Assembly (NCBI GenBank): GCA_027596035.1
Contig: JADGJA010000310.1
Location: 1 to 24,438, forward strand
Direction: 5' to 3'
Length of the DNA: 24,438 nucleotides
From: Thoreauomyces humboldtii
Lineage: Eukaryota; Chytridiomycota; Chytridiomycetes; Spizellomycetales; Powellomycetaceae
The notes beneath the pieces are model-generated. The model saw nothing but the letters and a program-made list of their open reading frames with translations, was not told where the DNA came from and searched no databases. The position numbers were made by a program, and so were the translations under genes. Positions 9,375 through 20,448 of this stretch are shown one piece after another (position 1 is the first letter of the stretch; every line of letters begins with the position of its first letter).

Positions 9375-12249
9375 ATGAAAGACAAGGCTCATCTGCTTCT
9401 CCTCATAGTGCTCGTCTCGCTCATCGGCGTATGGGCAGACGAGCACTCGCACTTCGTAAGACTTGACTTTCACAAGGCGCACCGCTCCCTCAACCACCTC
9501 GCCACTGATGTAGTAGTACGGAATATTCCTCTAGTATGAGGATGGGGAGGAGGTGGTGCTCTGGTTCAATACCGTGGGGTACGGATCTTCAAGCAGGGCC
9601 ATCATCATCAAGGGGCCATGTACTCACGTTCGTGCCGTCCCACACAGGCCTTACGACAATCTGCAAGAAAGTTACGAGTTCCTTTCGTTACCTTTCTGCG
9701 TCGGAAAGGGGCAGTTGCAACATCACCATGAGACGCTGGGTACGACGCGTGTCCCGCAGAGGCTACTGGTTGTGCCGGGAGGTTTGACGGTACTTTGGTC
9801 AAACAGGAGAGGCGCTTCTCGGCGTGCAGTTGGTGAACGCAGGAGTGGACCTGAAGTTTGGAGGTGAGCCTTGCATGATTGTCCGAGGCAAACGGCAGTG
9901 AAGCATCATGCTGAAATGACTTTCGTTTCCAAGAGGACGTTCCACATGCGGAGATATGTACGACGACCCTCAACACCGACCAGGTGCAGGCGTTTCATCA
10001 CGCAATCCAAAACCGATATTACTATCAGATGTTCATTGACGATCTCCCCCTCGGAGGTATTCGATGGAGCTGCTTTGGCATGCGGGTTTCCGGTTCGGAA
10101 TCTCATGGTTGCCAATCACAGCGTTTGTCGGGGAGGTCGATGACGAGTCCGGCGCATCGTATCTGTATACACATCGGGATTTTGTGATTCTTTACAACGG
10201 GGACACGGTGAGATCAAGGCATCGGTGTTTTCGAATGATAGTTGCATCGTCTCCTAAAGCTTTTTATTCCCGCCAGATCATTCACGTCAATGTGACGACC
10301 TCAAACCAGATACTACTCCCCACCGACTCTGCAAGTCCGGCAGCCTTGAAGGTTCCATTTACCATTTCCGTCAAATATCACACGACCAGCGATCTTTTCG
10401 AGGATAGATTTGACAAGTATCTGGACAAGGATTTCTTCGAACATAAGGTTGGTGGGAGTTTTCGTCCAGCACAGTCATGCTTTAAAGCGCTAACCCATCG
10501 CGTCAGATTCACTGGTTCTCGATTGCCAATTCGTTCATGATGGTTCTCTTTCTCTCCGGTCTTGTCAGTATCATCCTGATACGGACCTTGCGCCGGGATT
10601 ACGCGCGCTACGACCGCGAAGAAGGACTTCTTGACTTGGTGAGGATTAAGGAATAGCCGCTGTTTAGGGGGAAGTTGCGCTCATGTTGTTTTCGTTTGTA
10701 TGTCAGGACAGAGATCTCGGCGACGAATATGGATGGAAACAGGTCCATGGGGATGTATTCCGCTCACCTTCACGACTTGCGATGCTTGCCGCCTTTATTG
10801 GGACCGGCGCTCAGCTAATCTTATTGGTGATCGCGATGATCCTGCTGACTATCCTTGGAGATCTCTACCTCGAGTAAGAGCGAAGGGAATCACAATCCTT
10901 TGGATCAGCATCATCAGCTTCTGATGTCCTTCAAATTTTGCAGACGTGCTACCATCCTGACTGCAACAATCTTCATCTACGCTCTTACCTCCATGTTGGG
11001 AGGTTACGTCAGCGGATCCTTCTATTGTAAATACGGCGGAAGGAGTTGGGTGCGAACTATGGTTCTCACTGCCAGCTTCTGGCCGGCCCTTGTGACGTTG
11101 ATCGTCACTATTGTAAATTTCACTGCCATCTCGAAGGCGTCCTCGAGAGCGATACCATTCGGCACCATGGTATTGTCCTCAGAGCCAAACCCTCAGTTGT
11201 TTTTCCGTTTATTGACTTCCCTGCGTCGTATGCTCTTCAGATGACCATTGTTGCTATCTGGCTATTCCTTGTATTCCCGCTTACTCTTCTTGGATACATT
11301 GTTGGGAAGAATTTCACAAAAGTGCCGGAATTTCCATGTCGGATAAATCCGATTCCGCGCCCCATCCCCGATAAGATATGGTGAGGTCGAATCGCTGTGC
11401 TACCGCCGATACCTTTGAATGGTGTTCATAACTTTCATCTCCAACGCAGGTATACCGAGCGGGCGATCATCGTCACGTTAGCTGGCATCTTTCCCTTTGC
11501 CTCGATTTTTATCGAGCTGTACTTTGTTTTCCAGGCATGCCATTTTCGTTGTTCGTCAAGGTACATTGCATTCAATCTGACTCATCTCTTGCCGCTTCTA
11601 GTCTTTCTGGACTGTCCGAATCTACTATGTGGTGCGTTATGACCCGTGTTGCGTGCTGTTCTTTGTAAACACCTTTTTAATTGGCTCATTTCAACCCCTT
11701 AGTATGGATTCTTGTTCGTAAGTAGACTTCGGTCATCCTTGCCTTGCACGTCATCCGACTGATCGAGTTACGTGGCTACAATAGCTTGTAGTTATCATGC
11801 TGCTCATCGTCGCAGCCTGCGTGTCGATTGTCTCAACGTGTAAGGGCCCTCGGCAGATTGCAGACTTTTAAATGATCCTTCGACTGATGTTTGACATCGC
11901 CTGTCAGATCTGTTATTGAACAACGAAGATCATCGTTGGCAATGGACCTCCTTCCTATCCGCCGGTTCCGCGGCCCTGTACGTGATGGGCTACAGTGTCT
12001 ACTACTTTCATTTCAAGACCAAGTAAGTTCCGATGATGGGGCCGTATCTGTCCCCTGAACACGGCTGACTTTCTTCGATTTGGCTTTTCTTTTCCTGTTT
12101 CAAGAATGTACGGATACTTCCAGTCGACGTGGTACTTTGGATACACGGCGCTTCTGTGCAGCGGCCTGTTCCTCCTCCTGGGAACGATAGGGCACTTTGC
12201 GGCCGAGAATTTTGTGAGACGCATCTACCGAAACGTCAAAATAGATTAG
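9375..12249 (+). CDS. TM9SF3: transmembrane 9 superfamily member 3 (nonaspanin, EMP70 family)
   Basis: Seventeen exons: 9375–9455, 9535–9578, 9648–9739, 9807–9863, 9934–10056, 10122–10207, 10277–10447, 10507–10638, 10707–10873, 10944–11169, 11241–11380, 11450–11534, 11602–11631, 11703–11717, 11785–11839, 11908–12022 and 12105–12249. The frame stays open for 587 residues, almost the length of human TM9SF3. A signal peptide ([15 protein letters not shown], cleaved near residue 20) precedes a lumenal domain with [12 protein letters not shown] and LPFCVGKG. The first membrane segment starts at ~residue 221 ([16 protein letters not shown]); eight more follow from ~290, including [12 protein letters not shown] and [13 protein letters not shown]. 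The protein ends [11 protein letters not shown], the TM9SF3-type tail that interacts with COPI/COPII coats. Likely role: sorting of membrane proteins in Golgi and endosomes. Introns are 59–82 nt; the one at 11535–11601 appears to be GC-AG, and the 15-nt exon 11703–11717 is a microexon. Confidence 0.95.
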
Positions 12250-12665
12250 AAGGGAGACACACCTTGACCCCGCACCCCTCCAGATAGTTTCCCTTCACTT
12301 TCTCAGTGAATGCATAACCCTTCGACTGTCCCCTCTCGCTGGAAATCCGATAACACGTTCCCCAGGGCCATTCGGAAAAGTCGACCAAAAGGGAGGGGTC
12401 TTCGGTTGAAAAAATGTACATTGTCAGGGCGTAAGCAAGAAACACAAAGATAAAAAAACGGAAGGGGTCCTATCCACAATATGCAAAAGAAGAAGAAAAG
12501 GAAAAAAAATACACACAAGGAAACAAGAGACAAATACAAGGCGAGAGGGTCGAGGGAAGCCGGGGGTGGGGCTGGAGAGGATGGAAGAAGCGAACAATGC
12601 ATGTTGTGGAGGTTGAAAGATGACTGATAAGCCCTTGACGAGAGTTCTTTTTTTCTCTCTCTTGT
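12250..12665. other. convergent 3' intergenic region, TM9SF3 / forkhead gene
   Basis: These 416 nt lie between two stop codons facing each other, so they should hold both 3' UTRs and terminators. An A-rich tract on the + strand runs from about 12448 to 12540 (T-rich for the forkhead transcript). No gene is seen. Confidence 0.6.
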
Positions 12666-14175
12666 TCATCGAGTGGGACTCCAAGCAGACATCAGCCTGT
12701 TCTTCATCTCGAGGTCGACTCCGACGTTCCAGGTGACGCACTCGACCGCCAGGGAAGGAGCGAGGGTCCTACGTCCCGCCGTGGTGATGGCGGCGTTGAC
12801 GGGATGGAACGATGGACGCATGTCGGACGCGGACGAAGCGTCGACGATGGCTCCGCGGCGCTGTCGACGGTGGTGATGGTCGTGGTCTCGGACGGGGTCG
12901 TCTGCCTTTCCGGAGTTGACGACGGGTAGGGTGCTGTGGGTGGTGCGACGACCACGTCGGGCGGTGGTGGGACCTGTCTTTTCGGTGAATCCCCATCGAC
13001 CGCACTTGTAGCTTCCTCCGTCGAGACGGAAGAAGCAGGTGTTGACCGACAGGGCGTGGCGGACGCCGTTCTTCCAATCTCGACGCTGGTTGCGGGAACC
13101 ATAGTAAGGGTGGAGGCCGGCGATGGCCGCGTATATCTCCGAGACACTGACGAAAAGTTTGAGAGTGAGTCCCAAGGGTGGAAAAAGGACGCGGGAAGGG
13201 TTGGAAAGGATTTGACACTCACAGTAGGTACTGTTTGCCAGTCGACTTGAACGCGTCGATGATGAGTGAGGCCCAGGACTGCGCTGGACGCGTCCCGGAC
13301 GCGTCGTTCACCTCGCCTTGGGTTCTCCGGCCCTGTCCAAGCGAGACGGTCCTGGTCGAAGGATGGGCTGAGGGAGGCCGAGCGACGGGTGCGGTCTCGA
13401 ACATGAAGACGCAACCTCCGAAGCGGAACAGGGTTCCACCGACCAGACGGCATGTGGCTCGAGTCACGCTGCCCTGTCGACCGGCGATCTCCACGGTTCC
13501 GCCCACGGCGAGGGCCTTAAAATCGCCATTGCCGATGTGCTCGATCATGAGGAAGGATGAGAACGAGCCAGATCGGGTGGTCAGGTCGATCGTGAAGTGG
13601 GTGCCGTGCCCGATACTATGAAAGAGAACGAAAACCCCCGATAGGGAGCATGTCAGACATATGTTCGTCATTCTCTCATGGATCCCCAAGCGGGCGACCG
13701 GGACTCGTGTATGTGTGTTTACGTACGTGACGGGCTTGTTGTAGTCACCGCAGACGACCGTCGGCGAATCCTGCTCGTGCACGCCTTCGTCGTGGTCCGT
13801 CACTTCGGCAGCCTTCAAAAGCAGTGCGAACCCGTCCTGCACGTCCTCGCTCTCGTCGCTCTCGGATCCACTCTCATCGTGCGTCCTGCCGCGAACGGGG
13901 GAAGTGCATGCCGTGGGAGTCGCCGAATGAGGAGGCGAGATGTACGCGTCGTGCAGTGACGCCGACGACGAGACAGCCGAGTAAGGCGTGAGTGGCGACG
14001 GCAACGACAGGTACGGCGACAAGGAGTTTTGGATGTCGAGGAAACTGGCGCTGGTCTGACCGGTAGAGGATAGCGGAGAAGGGTATGGATAGATACTAGC
14101 GCAGCGAGCAGTGTCGATTCGGAGAGGCGGAAGGCGGATGGAAGGGAGAACAGTCATGTTGTCTGAAGCGTACAC
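12666..14175 (-). CDS. forkhead transcription factor with FHA-like domain (Fkh2/FOXK type)
   Basis: Exons are 14175–13727, 13615–13223 and 13146–12666, giving 440 residues; introns are 111 and 76 nt and both junctions restore the frame. Residues 1–~125 are Ser/Pro-rich and acidic (ESGSESDESEDVQ). Next comes an FHA-like region beginning VTIGHGTHFTIDL and ending LFRFGGCVFMFE; it is divergent and the Arg/Ser phosphothreonine-binding residues are not obvious. The forkhead domain spans intron 2: SWASLIIDAFKSTGKQYLL, VSEIYAAIAGLHPYYGS and WKNGVRHALSVNTCFFRL, the last being recognition helix 3. The C-terminal ~100 residues are basic, His/Arg-rich and unlike known domains. FHA plus forkhead is the layout of yeast Fkh1/2 and animal FOXK, which regulate cell-cycle genes; the same role here is inference. 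Met at 14157 is an alternative start. Confidence 0.85.
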
Positions 14176-14908
14176 ACTGAGGGTCTAGTGAGCACACGGG
14201 GACCTGCGACGATGTCGGTGCCCTTTATGAATGTTGCCCTATGATCGTTCGGCCAACACACACACACACACACACAGACATACAAAGCGCGCCCTCCGTC
14301 CCAAGAAGACGGGTGTCTAGTCATTCCATTGGAGGCACACGTAGGCGGGGGAGAATGCGGGAGGTGAGGGGCATGGCCCTGGTCTGTCACAGTGAGTGGA
14401 AGCCGGGGAACGAGACGTCCTTCTCTTTGGCGGGGGGGACTAGCTTCCTGCCGTGCGTGAGATGAGGCTGCGGAAGGAATGGAAGCTTTCTGCGCCCTGC
14501 GGTCAACGAGGTTCAACGCACGCGCGCGTGTAGTTTTCCAGCTGTCCAACGCTTACCACAGCAGGGAAACCGCTGACTTACCAACGCGCGCGCGCGCGAC
14601 ATTCGACCCCTGCGGCCAAACACATAGCAGATCACTTGGCGGGCTTCAAGTCGCTCAGAACAAAGCGAATTCGCTGGCTCTCAACGCGTCACACAGGCCT
14701 CAAGTCCAATGTTGGAGAGGTTGCGAGAATGCTCAACCCAACGTCTGGATGAAGGGAACCCAGGGAGGTTCACGGAGCCAGAGGCAGGAAAGGATAACCC
14801 AGGCAGTGTAGAAGGGACTAGCCAATCAGAAAAGGACAATCGTCTAACTATTTGAAAAAAACAGTCCGTCGAAGAACAATCGGTCATACGCAAAAACTAC
14901 CTGCTTTT
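14176..14908. promoter_or_regulatory. region upstream of the forkhead gene with three alternating purine-pyrimidine tracts
   Basis: These 733 nt lie between the dehydrogenase stop and the forkhead start, so they hold the dehydrogenase 3' UTR and the forkhead promoter. Three potential Z-DNA tracts occur: CA repeats 14256–14276, an ACGCACGCG-type tract 14516–14532, and (CG)7 14585–14598. No gene is recognised. Confidence 0.6.
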
Positions 14909-16961
14909 CTATAGCTTTGCATCCCGCGGGTACACGCGCTGCCAGAATAACAAGGTCAGTGTTCCGATAACTTTGTTGTGAGCGCCGTAAAAGAGCGGCT
15001 TACCATTGCCTGTCGAATACCGAGGTCAGCCATGATCTCTTCGCTTCCACCGAGAATGGCAGCGAACTTGAAGGTTCGTTGGAAACTGTGGCGAGGGAGA
15101 TCAGATGAGAGGCTTGTTTCGCGAATGGAGGATCATGAAAAAAGAACGACTCACCCTTCGACGACGCGGCCCATGCCCGACTTCGTGATGGCGCGACCGC
15201 CGAAGATTTGACAGGCTTCGTCCGAGATATGTGTGGCAACGCGAGTGCACCGAAGTTTCATGAGAGCGATAGGACCGCCAAGCTTCGTCGAGGCCTCGAT
15301 GTAATCCATCTTTGTCATCTGATACGTGATGTTCTCAAGCCAGTTGTGTACAGCTTCCACTTCCGAAACCTATGCGGCAAGACATGAGCAAAGACTCTCC
15401 GGAGCACGATGCTCAGCAGATGATGTATGGAAACTCACCATGTGGGCAAGCTTGGCGCGAATCACAGGTTGTTCGATCAGAGGTTTTCCGAAGACGAGAC
15501 GCTGCTGCGCCCACTTAAAGGATTCTTCCACAACCAGCCTCATTCCACGGGTCACTCCCGCAACAATGAACCATCGCTCGTGGTTGAAGTTGAACATGAT
15601 GACCTGGAAACCGCCACCTTCCTTGCCGAGAAGGTTCTCGACAGGGACCTTGACGTTTTCAAACGTGATGTAGGCAGTGCCCGCGGCCGCAGAGTACGAC
15701 GTCTTGATGGGCTTGGTCTCGAGGCCGTCACCACGCTCGATGAGGAGCATGGAGATTCCTCCAGGACCATCACCGGTACGCACAGCGGTCGCAAAGTAGT
15801 CGCCTAAACGAGTGAGTCTAAGTACGTGATTCAACTTAAACGTTCTCTGCATCGTCGGAACCTACAAGCGGTGCCGTTGGTGATCCACTTCTTGGTTCCT
15901 GAAACAATGTAGTGCTTGCCATCGGCGGTCTTCTTGGCGGTAGTCTTCAACCCCGCGACGTCGCTTCCTGCGCAAGCCTCGGTGATGGCGAGGCAGATGC
16001 GCTTCTTTCCACTGAGCACCTCTGGCACGATCTTTGCCTTGAGCTCCTTCTTGGCAAAGTGCAGGACCGGAGGCAGACCGATGACCATGCCCGTGCCGAT
16101 GCTGTCCTGGTAGCCGGGGAAACCGAGGCCGGCCGTCTCCTCATGGGCGATCATCTCGTGGAAGTAGTCGAACTCCTCGGGCTTGACGCCTCCGGGTAGC
16201 GTGCGTCCCTTGAGATGAGGTCCCGGTCCCATCCGGCACGCCAGGAGACCAAAGTCGCCGAGCTTGGCGAAGATCTCGGCGTCCGCAGCTGTTCCGCTGT
16301 CCTCGTTCGAGGCCGCGTCCGGTCCGACGACCTCCTCCATGAAGGTACGGACAGCCGAGCGAAACTTGAAGTGCGACTCACTGGAAGGGTAGAGATGGGT
16401 CAATTTGTCGGTTCTAGGTGAACGGTCGCACCACGAAAGAGTCGGCTCTCTCACTTGTAGTAAGGGGAGTAGAAACCCTGCCACGCGCTTGGCTCGGCGA
16501 AGGGAACCTTGCTGATGTCTCCGGCCTTTTGCATGGTGATCTTGGACTTTACGCCCTTGATGCGACCAACCTCGTACTTTGGTCCGAGGCGAGTCAGGAC
16601 GGACTGCCGGTGGAGACCGTAGAACTCCTCTACGGAAGGAAAACGCGTTGGAATCCTTTAACCCTCACGAGGAACCTGCACACACACGGCATGTCCCTTA
16701 CGTGTAGCATCTTGTCCCGCCACGTCCAAGAGCACCGAAAGACCTCCGGGGTGAAAGTCGGCGAATCGCGTCAGCTTGGTGATGCAGAGAGGGATCGTCC
16801 AAGGTGAGCAGAATGATCTACAAGGAAACCGCAGGAAATCCTTTTGCACTCACGTCGTAGACCACGCCGTCAATGATGACCCAGAGGGAGTCTTCGGTGT
16901 TGTGCTTTGCGACGTCCTCCTTTGTAAACTCCTTCATCTCCTTCTCTGTTTGTGCTGGCAT
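14909..16961 (-). CDS. cytochrome b5–acyl-CoA dehydrogenase fusion with C-terminal PTS1-like signal
   Basis: Exons are 16961–16854, 16774–16702, 16629–16455, 16380–15866, 15803–15439, 15369–15155, 15085–15004 and 14938–14909, giving 520 residues. Introns are 62–79 nt. Residues ~10–70 are a cytochrome b5 domain: VYDLTRFADFHPGG and YGLHR supply the heme ligands His44 and His67. The rest is an FAD-dependent acyl-CoA dehydrogenase: an N-terminal helical part, then ICLAITEACAGSDVAGL, KKWITNGT, NFNHERW, and a C-terminal QIFGGRAITKSG and GGSEEIMADLGIRQAM. This fusion is typical of fungi. The last 30-nt exon encodes RVYPRDAKL, and AKL fits the peroxisomal PTS1 consensus, so peroxisomal fatty-acid β-oxidation with electrons passed to the b5 heme is likely (inference). 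The first intron ends in an unusual CCAAG acceptor. The promoter region is shared with the divergent protease gene. Confidence 0.94.
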
Positions 16962-18736
16962 GTTTGCTCCGGTGATAACAGTACTGCCAATAGTGGAGAG
17001 AGATGGGGGTGGGTAGTTGCGATGGACGAAGCTACACGACCAATGTCCATGTGTACATGTACGTTCCCACGCGAAAGGGGGCGGGGAGGGGAACCCTCGT
17101 GACTCGTGACATCGCTCGGCTGTGCTTCTGCCGAAATCTACGTTGCCCTGTCTCTGACATGTGACACTATGATGCTTTGATAGCAGGACTGTTTTGCCCG
17201 CTTCACATGGCTGTACAGCACATGTGTATAGTAATGTCAAAGAGGGCGGAAGGGTCCATTTGCATGTTATGGTATCCGAAGCAAAGACAAATCAGCATGT
17301 TTACAAAATCGTCATTTCGATTCAGACGGAGATACATGTAGGAAGCAGCATTGCAAGGGGATGCGGCGGGTGCTATGGGCTGAGCGAGCATGGCCATGCT
17401 CGGTGGGGTTTGAGGTTCTTCCTCTCGTCTCGTTCTTTCCTCGCCCGAACGTTAGCGTAGGACTCCCTGTCACCACCCTCAAAGGTTTGAGGATGACTGC
17501 CCCGGGACGTTCTTCGAGTGGCGCTGAGCATGGCAGATGAAGGTTCAAGAAATTTGTCGTGACCTTCTCGCCTTGCGACGCCTTGCCCTTCAGAACAACT
17601 GGTCCTGACTATCATGCAATAAACTATCGATACATGTACAGCATGAATGCGGCGCGAGCCTCGAGGGGAGACAAACCCCGAAGAAGCGTTCGAAGGGGGC
17701 GGGAGGATGCAGTACATGTGTGCGTGCGAAAGCGACTGTAACAGGCGGACTTTGTGCACTTTGGTGCCGACCAAGCGTGACCACCGTATGGGACGCCTGC
17801 ATCTTCTGATTGGACTTTGCAGACTCATGCTCAGTTCATGACGTCTGACTGACCTTTGACTTGCCTCGAATAGGACTCCTCGGAACGTTTTAAAGCATGA
17901 TCGGCAAACGTGTGTGTTTCCATACCGTGTGCTGTACAGTCCCGCCCTTCCATTTGTGTGTGACCATGACTCTGTGAGGACCGTAGCACAATGCGTTTGG
18001 GCAGCGTTGCTTCGTGGAGGGGGGGTGAGTCTCTCCCTCTGCGGTTGTGCGACAGCGGCGATCAGCCTCGGCGGCACTCGCGGCAGCTTCCCCTTCCCTT
18101 TGCCGGCGGATTTTCGAACCAACCCCCTTGCGTCTCTGTCCGACGCTCTTTTACGTGCCGGTGATCAAGGTCCCTGTGGGCCTGTGCTTGTGTGCAGCAG
18201 CACATCGAGCACAGTGCCACAGACGCTCTTTGCAAGCAGGCAAACAGTATCCGACCATCGGCGCTGGATGTGATCACGTCTTTCCTCATCCCGCTCAGTC
18301 CGAGTGCTGGCCCTGAAGAACTCCGGCGGACATTCCTGCCATCGCACGGCCCGGTGGGCACGAACTGCGGCCGTGCGACGGACAGGCTTTCTTCCATATT
18401 CCCGATTCTTGACTCCTGATCGGCGTGAAGAGAATGTTCGCTTTCTCGCATGAGAGAGAACGTGTTTCGATGATGTAGATGCACACTAGACGGTAACCCC
18501 CGATAGCCCGCGAGCTTGTCACGGAAGTATCACAGAGAGTCTACCGTAAGCGAATGCCTGCCCACGCTGATTGAACGACACATGTATGCACTCGATCGAC
18601 GTATTGTATAAAAGGACGGGGGTGACTGCTCTCTCCCCTCCTACCACATCATCCGCACAACTGATCTCAGCCGGCCTGACATCAAGCTCCTCACCTTCTT
18701 TTTCCCACCGCCCAGTTCTATTTACCAACCATCATC
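16962..18736. promoter_or_regulatory. long divergent intergenic region with seven ACATGT palindromes
   Basis: These 1,775 nt separate the start codons of the dehydrogenase (−) and the protease (+). ACATGT occurs at 17055, 17157, 17220, 17334, 17632, 17714 and 18580, several within longer palindromes such as GTACATGTAC. The frames here (for example 17373–18122, −) have no domain-like content. I see no RNA gene, though a non-coding transcript cannot be excluded. Confidence 0.55.
18607..18613 (+). promoter_or_regulatory. TATA box of the aspartic protease gene
   Basis: TATAAAA lies 124 nt before the protease ATG and is followed by a pyrimidine-rich leader (about 18630–18736) of the kind found around fungal transcription starts. 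The start context is ATCATCATGAAG. Confidence 0.65.
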
Positions 18737-19909
18737 ATGAAGCTTTCTCTCCTCGCCCTCTCCGCCTTCGCTGTGTCCGCTGTCGTCGCGGCACCCGCTT
18801 CGCACCGCAAGTCCCTGCGTACCATCGCTGTCAAGAAGCACACCTCGACCGACAGCTCCGTCAGCCGCATCGACCGCGCCCTCGCCAACAAGAAGTATCA
18901 GATTGCACGCTACGCGCAGCACTACAAGGCCCAGGCCGACAGCCTCACCGGCGCCAAGGGATCCAGCGGCGACGTGCCCCTCACCAACGACGCCAACGAG
19001 CTGTACTACGGTCCCGTTACCATCGGCTCGCAGCAGTTCAACGTCGACTTCGACACCGGTTCTTCCGACTTCTGGCTCCGCGGCTCTTCGTGCACCTCCT
19101 CGGACGGCTCCTGCGGCAGCGGCCAGAACGGCGTCGACACTTCCTCGTTGACCGACGCAGGCCAGACTTTCTCCGACAGCTACGGATCCGGGCAGGCTTC
19201 GGGAGAGATCTACCAGGCTGACTACAGCGTCGGCGGATTGACCGCTTCCAAGGGCTACTTTGGTGTCTCGACGGCCGAAACCGGATTCTCTGACCCATCG
19301 GACGGACTTTTCGGTCTCGCCTTCTCCCAGCTCTCCAACATCGGACAGGCCACCGACGGCAAGGCACCCATCGACGCTCTTGGCGCGACTTCCTTCGCTT
19401 TCTACCTCAGCAACGACTCCTCCGAGTCGGGTGAGCTCGCCTTCGGTGGAGCCGACTCCAGCAAGTACTCGGGCGAATTCTCGTACATTCCACTGAACGC
19501 CCAGACGTACTGGCAGTTCGACACCTCCTCGGCCACCGCCAGCGTGAGCGGCCAGTCGTTCCAGTTCACCACCGCCGCCGCCATCGCCGACTCCGGGACC
19601 ACCCTCCTGATCGTCGACGACGCCGTCGCCACCTCCATCTACTCTGCCGTCGGAGCCGACTCGTCCGGCAACGTCGACTGCTCGCTCGCGTCCTCGGGTC
19701 CCGACGTCGTCTTCAACCTCGCCGGCAACGACTACACCATTCCGGCCTCGACATGGGTCTTCGACAGCGGCAACAGCCAGTGCATCTGCGGCATCCAGGG
19801 CGGAGCCTCCAGCGCTGGAGTCGTCATCTTCGGTGACGTCTTCATGCGTCAGTACTACACCTTGTTCGATGTCAGCAACCAGCAGCTCGGATTCGCCAAG
19901 GCCAAGTAA
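18737..19909 (+). CDS. secreted pepsin-like aspartic protease (family A1)
   Basis: A single-exon, 390-residue preproenzyme. A signal peptide (residues 1–~19, LSLLALSAFAVSAVVAAP) is followed by a basic propeptide to about residue 75. The mature two-lobed enzyme starts near DVPLTNDANELYYG. Catalytic Asp106 (FDTGSSDFW) and Asp285 (ADSGTTLLI) are both present. Tyr149 in SYGSG is the flap tyrosine, Cys119/Cys126 form the first small disulfide loop, and LFGLAFS and VVIFGDVFMRQYYTLFD are conserved family blocks. It should be an extracellular acid protease that activates its own zymogen, close to the polyporopepsin-type fungal enzymes. Unlike the other genes here it has no intron, and its codon use is strongly C-ending, consistent with high expression. 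A TATA box lies upstream. The 401-residue frame on the opposite strand is a by-product of this codon bias. Confidence 0.96.
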   Translation: MKLSLLALSAFAVSAVVAAPASHRKSLRTIAVKKHTSTDSSVSRIDRALANKKYQIARYAQHYKAQADSLTGAKGSSGDVPLTNDANELYYGPVTIGSQQFNVDFDTGSSDFWLRGSSCTSSDGSCGSGQNGVDTSSLTDAGQTFSDSYGSGQASGEIYQADYSVGGLTASKGYFGVSTAETGFSDPSDGLFGLAFSQLSNIGQATDGKAPIDALGATSFAFYLSNDSSESGELAFGGADSSKYSGEFSYIPLNAQTYWQFDTSSATASVSGQSFQFTTAAAIADSGTTLLIVDDAVATSIYSAVGADSSGNVDCSLASSGPDVVFNLAGNDYTIPASTWVFDSGNSQCICGIQGGASSAGVVIFGDVFMRQYYTLFDVSNQQLGFAKAK

Positions 19910-20448
19910 GAGCGCTCGCACACGCATCGGGCGAAAGCGGGATCGCTGGTTCTCGCTTCCGACACACTTGGTTCCCTTGTTCCTGGTCGCTCCCCCTTGT
20001 TTACAGACTACATCACATATTAAAGGGATTCCAATCCCCTACTTTTTCAAATGAACATATAGAATCTCACCAAAGACGCGAAAGCGCGAAGAGGATTGGG
20101 GAGAGAAACAGGCGAGGCTTATGGAAACTGGGACTCCAAACCCGCTATATAGGATAGGTCCAGCAGGGATGCGCTTTCCAGGTCATCCTAGATGTGAATC
20201 TCAACGTCTATCCCGCTGCGCGACACCAAACTGCAGAAAACTCGAACATAGATCCCAGCCCTTCCCGGACGTTTCAACACGCGAGCGAAGGAGCAAGAAA
20301 GCCTCGCTATATCCAGTACTGTAGATGCCACCCTTGCAACCACGAGGGTAGATATCGATTGGGGCCGGATTGCCAAGCAGCTGCACAGCTTCCGGAATGT
20401 GCCCAGCAGAAAGTGAGGTGCTCGAGGATTCTGCCCTGGAGCCGGAAT

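Noticed and set aside
11632..11702. Third copy of the introner (TM9SF3 intron also starting GTGCGTTA)
   Set aside because: Similarity stops after the first 8 nt, so it is only a shared donor sequence.
17373..18122. 249-residue frame on the minus strand in the divergent promoter region
   Set aside because: Arg/Ser-rich with no domain, no family resemblance and no supporting splice structure.
18722..19927. 401-residue open frame antisense to the aspartic protease
   Set aside because: It mirrors the protease with its strong C-ending codon bias; composition is Val/Gly/Glu-rich with no motif.
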